Below are positions 32,258 through 35,394 of a stretch of DNA of 35,394 nt, piece by piece (position 1 is the stretch's first letter; each line of letters opens with the position of its first letter). Source of the DNA: an uncultured Dorea sp. (GTDB lineage: Bacteria; Bacillota; Clostridia; Lachnospirales; Lachnospiraceae); assembly GCA_947647815.1 (NCBI GenBank), contig CANSLW010000008.1, forward strand, positions 1 to 35,394, written 5' to 3'. The position numbers were made by a program, and so were the translations under genes. Under the pieces are notes generated by a model. The model saw nothing but the letters and a program-made list of their open reading frames with translations, made no database searches and had not been told where the DNA came from.

Positions 32258-33295
32258 ATGAAGATATTTTTTACTGCAGAATATAATGAAGAAGAGCTGA
32301 AGCCTTTATATGAGATGGGAGAAGTGATCAAAGATGGGTGGGCGCTGGGGCTGCCGAAGATGCCGGAAGACGAACTGGCGGAAAAAGTGAAAGATGCAGA
32401 TATCATTATTACAAGCTATGATGACATCACTAGAAAGGTAATTGAGAATGCGCCTAATCTAAAATTGATTGCATGCACCAGGGCGACACCGGTAAATGTT
32501 GATATGGAAGCGGCAAAGGAACGAGGCATTCCGGTTCTCTACACTCCGGGAAGGAATTCTGATTCCACAGCAGAGATGACGATTGGACTGATGCTCTCCA
32601 TTGCGAGAAAGATTCCAATGGCTCACGGGGCCTTGAAATCAGGGAAATTCACAGGGAATCCAGAGGCAAAGAAGATCACGAAGGATGGCCTTAAAGTGGA
32701 TATGATATGGGATATGGATATGGATTCTCCGTATATGGTATTCAAAGGAACCCAGCTGCATGGAAAGACTCTGGGAATTGTCGGATATGGAAGTATCGGG
32801 CGCAGGGTTGGCAAGATTGCAAGAGCCATAGGAATGGAATTGTTGATTTATGACCCCTTTGTGGGAGAAATTGACGTAGAGGAGTTCGGAGTTAGAAAGG
32901 CCCTGACTCTTAAGCAACTGATGCAGGAGTCTGATTTTGTAACCTGCCATATGAAGATTACGGATGAGACCAGAGGATGTATCAGTCGGGAGATGATTGC
33001 CTGTATGAAGCCGACAGCGTATTTTATCAATGCATCCAGAGGAGCCATCTTGGATGAGGAAGCCTTGATTGAGGCACTGCGTAAGAAGAAGATTGCCGGG
33101 GCGGCATTTGATGTATATGCAAGCGAGCCGCTGGCAAGTAACCATCCATATGTAACAGAGCTTGACAATGTAGTGATTACACCGCATATTGCCGGGGCGA
33201 CAGAAGATGTGCTTGTTAATCATACCAGGCAGATTGTAGCAGATGTAAGACGCTTTTTGAACGGGGAGCATCTGTTGTATCAGTATAGATATTAG
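32258..33295 (+). CDS. D-isomer-specific 2-hydroxyacid dehydrogenase
   Basis: A 345-residue NAD(P)-dependent dehydrogenase. The nucleotide loop is GIVGYGSIGRRVG near 173-185 with Asp199 after the strand (NAD preference). The catalytic triad is complete: Arg261 in NASRGAILDEE, Glu290 in YASEPL and His310 in ITPHIAGAT. Between residues 131 and 160 it has a longer, Asp/Met-rich insertion (KVDMIWDMDMDSPYMV) where related enzymes are shorter. It lies 6 bp after the kinase gene and 24 bp before the aldolase gene, so it acts in the same pathway, perhaps on a 2-hydroxy or 2-keto acid made from the polyol (a tetronate, for example). The substrate is not determined. Confidence 0.9.
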   Translation: MKIFFTAEYNEEELKPLYEMGEVIKDGWALGLPKMPEDELAEKVKDADIIITSYDDITRKVIENAPNLKLIACTRATPVNVDMEAAKERGIPVLYTPGRNSDSTAEMTIGLMLSIARKIPMAHGALKSGKFTGNPEAKKITKDGLKVDMIWDMDMDSPYMVFKGTQLHGKTLGIVGYGSIGRRVGKIARAIGMELLIYDPFVGEIDVEEFGVRKALTLKQLMQESDFVTCHMKITDETRGCISREMIACMKPTAYFINASRGAILDEEALIEALRKKKIAGAAFDVYASEPLASNHPYVTELDNVVITPHIAGATEDVLVNHTRQIVADVRRFLNGEHLLYQYRY

Positions 33296-33319
33296 TATAA
33301 TCATCAGGAGGAAGAGAAG

Positions 33320-33973
33320 ATGAACAGAGAGAAAGCGACATTAATGCAGATAGAAGTATGTAAGACGGCACAGGCAATGTATCACAGCGGCCTTGTGGCA
33401 GGAACATGGGGCAATATCTCTGCCCGTATAGACGAGGATCATATGGTAATTACCCCGACCGGCATGGACTATGAGCGTCTATGTCCGGAGGATATGGTAA
33501 TCGTTGATATGAATACACTGGAATATGAGGGAAATTTAAAGCCTTCGATTGAAACAGTCGTACATTCTGCAGTGTATAAAGACAGACCGGAAGTAAACGG
33601 AATCATGCATACACATTCAACTTATGCTCTCACGGTAGCGTCCGCAAGAAAATCCATACCGCCTATCTGTGATGACCAGGTGCAGATTCTTGGCGGCGAT
33701 GTAAGACTTGCCGGTTATACCATGCCAGGGACGAAAGAGATGGCGGAAGAAGTAGTAAGGGCGCTTAAGGAAAGGGCTGGAGCACTGATTGCCAATCACG
33801 GCGCGATTACTGTTGGACGCACTCTGGCAGAGGCGTATACCGGTTCGCAGGTATTAGAGAAGGCGGCTATGGTGTATATTAATTGCCAGAGTATAGGCGG
33901 CGCGGTGGAGATATCACAGGAGGATATTGACTTTTTCCACGATTTCTTTATGAATAAATATGGGCAGCGGTAA
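33320..33973 (+). CDS. Class II aldolase (L-fuculose/L-ribulose-phosphate aldolase-epimerase family)
   Basis: A 217-residue cytosolic aldolase. The zinc ligands His97 and His99 (MHTHS) and His160 (ANHGA), and the general base Glu78 (KPSIETVVH), are all present and align with L-fuculose-1-phosphate aldolase residues 92, 94, 155 and 73. Phosphate-binding motifs TWGNISARI and TPTGMDY are also kept. CAGGAGGAAGAGAAG precedes the start. Members split ketose-1-phosphates into dihydroxyacetone phosphate and an aldehyde, or act on oxo-acid phosphates such as OtnC. In this operon it would take the product of the FGGY kinase or of the 2-hydroxyacid dehydrogenase. Confidence 0.93.
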   Translation: MNREKATLMQIEVCKTAQAMYHSGLVAGTWGNISARIDEDHMVITPTGMDYERLCPEDMVIVDMNTLEYEGNLKPSIETVVHSAVYKDRPEVNGIMHTHSTYALTVASARKSIPPICDDQVQILGGDVRLAGYTMPGTKEMAEEVVRALKERAGALIANHGAITVGRTLAEAYTGSQVLEKAAMVYINCQSIGGAVEISQEDIDFFHDFFMNKYGQR

Positions 33974-34027
33974 GGAAACAGTACTTTAACTTTAGATTGA
34001 CAGGACTATCAGAAGCGAGGGAGAACT

Positions 34028-34681
34028 ATGGATAAAAGTAACATAAAACTTTTGATATTCGATATGGATGGCGTGATTCTGGACAGTGAACCATTGCATG
34101 AGAATGCAAGGCAGATGATGTTTCAAAGGTTCGGCATTGTGCCGGATGAGACATTCCCAGATCCTGTAGGTAATTCCTCCAGTGGTTTCTGGAGGGAAGT
34201 TATCAAGAAATGTGGAATTGAAGGAGAACCATATGCTCTTGAAAAAGAGCAGTATCGGTTAGTAGCAAAGCAGGTCGAGGAGAATCATATACCGCCATCA
34301 GAAGGTCTCCCAAAGCTGCTTATGTGGGCAAAAAGAAATGATGTGAAAGTCGGGCTGGCATCTTCGTCAACCCGGGTTCTGGTAGACGATGCCCTTCGTC
34401 TTCTGAATATCAGCGAATATTTCGATTATACTGTGTCCGGAGATGAAGTGGCGGTGAAAAAGCCCGCGCCAGATGTATACCTGAAAGTCCTTGAGATGGC
34501 GGGAATTCTGTCGGAAAATGCAATAGCTGTAGAAGACACCCATACGGGGGTAACAGCTGCCAAGAACGCAGGAATCTTCTGCTACGGCTACAAAAATACT
34601 ACCTCTGGACCTCAGGACCTTGCCTCTGCAGACGCAATTATCCAAAACCTGGTTGAAATTATAGACAATCTGACAGATTAA
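34028..34681 (+). CDS. HAD-superfamily hydrolase (beta-phosphoglucomutase-like phosphatase)
   Basis: A 217-residue HAD-IA enzyme. Motif I is LLIFDMDGVILDSEP, motif II VGLASSSTRVLVDDAL, the lysine is in VAVKKPAPDVYL, and motif IV is AIAVEDTHTGVTAAKNAGI. The tail GYKNTTSGPQDLASADAII is usual for this branch, which includes sugar-phosphate phosphatases and beta-phosphoglucomutase. AGCGAGGGAGAACT precedes the ATG, 54 bp after the aldolase gene. It probably dephosphorylates a by-product in the SorC operon. With the HAD gene at 18634 the locus has two such phosphatases, but they are not close copies. Confidence 0.88.
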   Translation: MDKSNIKLLIFDMDGVILDSEPLHENARQMMFQRFGIVPDETFPDPVGNSSSGFWREVIKKCGIEGEPYALEKEQYRLVAKQVEENHIPPSEGLPKLLMWAKRNDVKVGLASSSTRVLVDDALRLLNISEYFDYTVSGDEVAVKKPAPDVYLKVLEMAGILSENAIAVEDTHTGVTAAKNAGIFCYGYKNTTSGPQDLASADAIIQNLVEIIDNLTD

Positions 34682-34775
34682 TCTTATTGAAACTATATGC
34701 TAAACATGCGTCACTGGCGAATAAAGTTTGGCATTAAAATTCACGTTAAGATGGGAAATCCATTGCTAAGATACA

Positions 34776-34807
34776 GACAGTTTGAGGAAGCATCCCCTCA
34801 AACTGTC
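34776..34807. terminator. Hairpin between convergent HAD and histidine kinase genes
   Basis: GACAGTTTGAGG at 34776-34787 and CCTCAAACTGTC at 34796-34807 form a perfect 12-bp stem with an 8-base loop. It lies between convergent genes and can serve either strand, although neither side has a long T run. Confidence 0.6.
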
Positions 34808-34819
34808 GTCTGATTGGCA

Positions 34820-35394
34820 TTACCCCTTAGGCAGAGAAAAAATGAACTCTGTTCCTACGCCTTCTGTGCTTACAACATTTATGTTCTCTCCATGTGCCTG
34901 GATTGCTTCTTTTACGATGGCCAGCCCCAGTCCGGTTCCTTTCTTATCCTTCCCACGGGAAAGATCTGATTTATAAAATCGTTCCCATACTCTGTTCAGA
35001 GAGTTTCGTGGTATACCAATCCCATCATCCTTCACAGACGTGTATATCTTATCGCCGCGTTCGGTGGTTTCGATTGTTACGACAGATTCAGGGTCACTGA
35101 ACTTGATGGCATTGTCCAGCAGATTATAAAGAACCTGCTGAATCTTACGTTTATCTGCATTCACATTCAGGTGTTTGTCCGGGAATATCACTTCTATAGA
35201 TATCTTTTTCTGTGTACAGGTTCCTTCAAAAGAAGCGGCGACATGCTTGATCATATCGTGGATATCAAATACTTCTTTATTAAGCAGCAGATTCTTTGTG
35301 TCAAATTCATTCAGAGTCAGCAGGTCATGAGTAAGGTCTGTCAGCCGTTCTGTTTCGAATAGTATGATCTTCAGATATTTTTCATGCAGCTCTG
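34820..35394 (-). CDS. Sensor histidine kinase, C-terminal part (5' end beyond window)
   Basis: The frame is open from the window edge to the stop at 34820, about 191 residues, so the sensor part and the phosphoacceptor histidine are missing. What is left begins at the end of the dimerisation helix (ETERLTDLTHDLLTL) and continues into the ATPase domain: the N box VLYNLLDNAIKFS, VKDDGIGIPRNSL, the F box WERFYKSD and the lid KGTGLGLAIVKEAIQAHG. This is the VicK/PhoR type of kinase ATPase domain. A response regulator is expected upstream of it, outside the window. It is separated from the polyol locus by the hairpin at 34776 and is convergent with it. Confidence 0.92.
   Translation of the reverse strand, partial: ELHEKYLKIILFETERLTDLTHDLLTLNEFDTKNLLLNKEVFDIHDMIKHVAASFEGTCTQKKISIEVIFPDKHLNVNADKRKIQQVLYNLLDNAIKFSDPESVVTIETTERGDKIYTSVKDDGIGIPRNSLNRVWERFYKSDLSRGKDKKGTGLGLAIVKEAIQAHGENINVVSTEGVGTEFIFSLPKG

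Overview
The window looks like a low-to-mid GC Firmicute chromosome, most likely a gut Lachnospiraceae of the Dorea / Clostridium scindens type. Reasons: strong AGGAGG ribosome binding sites on nearly every gene, consensus sigma-A promoters, many two-component systems paired with ABC transporters, a GHKL/LytTR pair, and paired AAA-ATPase-like genes of a kind common in that family. The genus is inference from memory of gene style; there is no rRNA or housekeeping marker here to fix it. I see no tRNA, rRNA, CRISPR array, integrase or transposase.

Region 1 (about 1-18 kb) is rich in cell-envelope stress and antimicrobial-peptide defence genes. It opens with the partial 5' part of an AAA-ATPase-like gene (minus). 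Next comes an OmpR-type response regulator and histidine kinase (minus), divergent from a LanFEG/CprABC-like three-gene ABC exporter plus a small membrane protein (plus). The shared upstream region carries helically phased TGTAAGGT direct repeats. A second AAA-ATPase-like gene, a structured intergenic repeat and a HAD hydrolase follow. Then there is a response regulator, a histidine kinase without membrane segments, and a MacB-type ATPase/FtsX permease pair; an SdpR/SdpI pair with two matching palindromic operators bracketing its promoter; a GHKL kinase with a LytTR regulator; and an intact vanZ-like gene with a decayed second vanZ copy beside it.

Region 2 (about 18.1-34.7 kb) is a carbohydrate (polyol) catabolic locus. 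It holds two RpiB/LacAB-family isomerases, a HAD phosphatase, a YesL-like membrane protein, a five-component sugar-type ABC importer (lipoprotein, two permeases, two different ATPases), a zinc alcohol dehydrogenase resembling erythritol/L-threitol dehydrogenase, DhaK and DhaL kinase subunits, a SorC-family regulator, an EryA-like FGGY kinase, a D-2-hydroxyacid dehydrogenase, a class II aldolase and a second HAD phosphatase. My working model is uptake of a tetritol or similar polyol, oxidation to a ketose (erythrulose-like), phosphorylation by DhaKL, and isomerisation by an RpiB-type enzyme to an aldose phosphate such as erythrose-4-phosphate. The SorC-to-HAD genes form a second unit that may handle a related substrate or by-product. 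Substrate assignment is inference.

The window ends in the C-terminal part of another sensor histidine kinase on the minus strand, behind a hairpin that separates it from the catabolic genes. The main regulatory elements visible are consensus promoters at 5839, 20845 and 29708, a promoter overlapped by a perfect 28-bp palindrome at 14543, and intrinsic terminators at 19347, 22463 and 29601.
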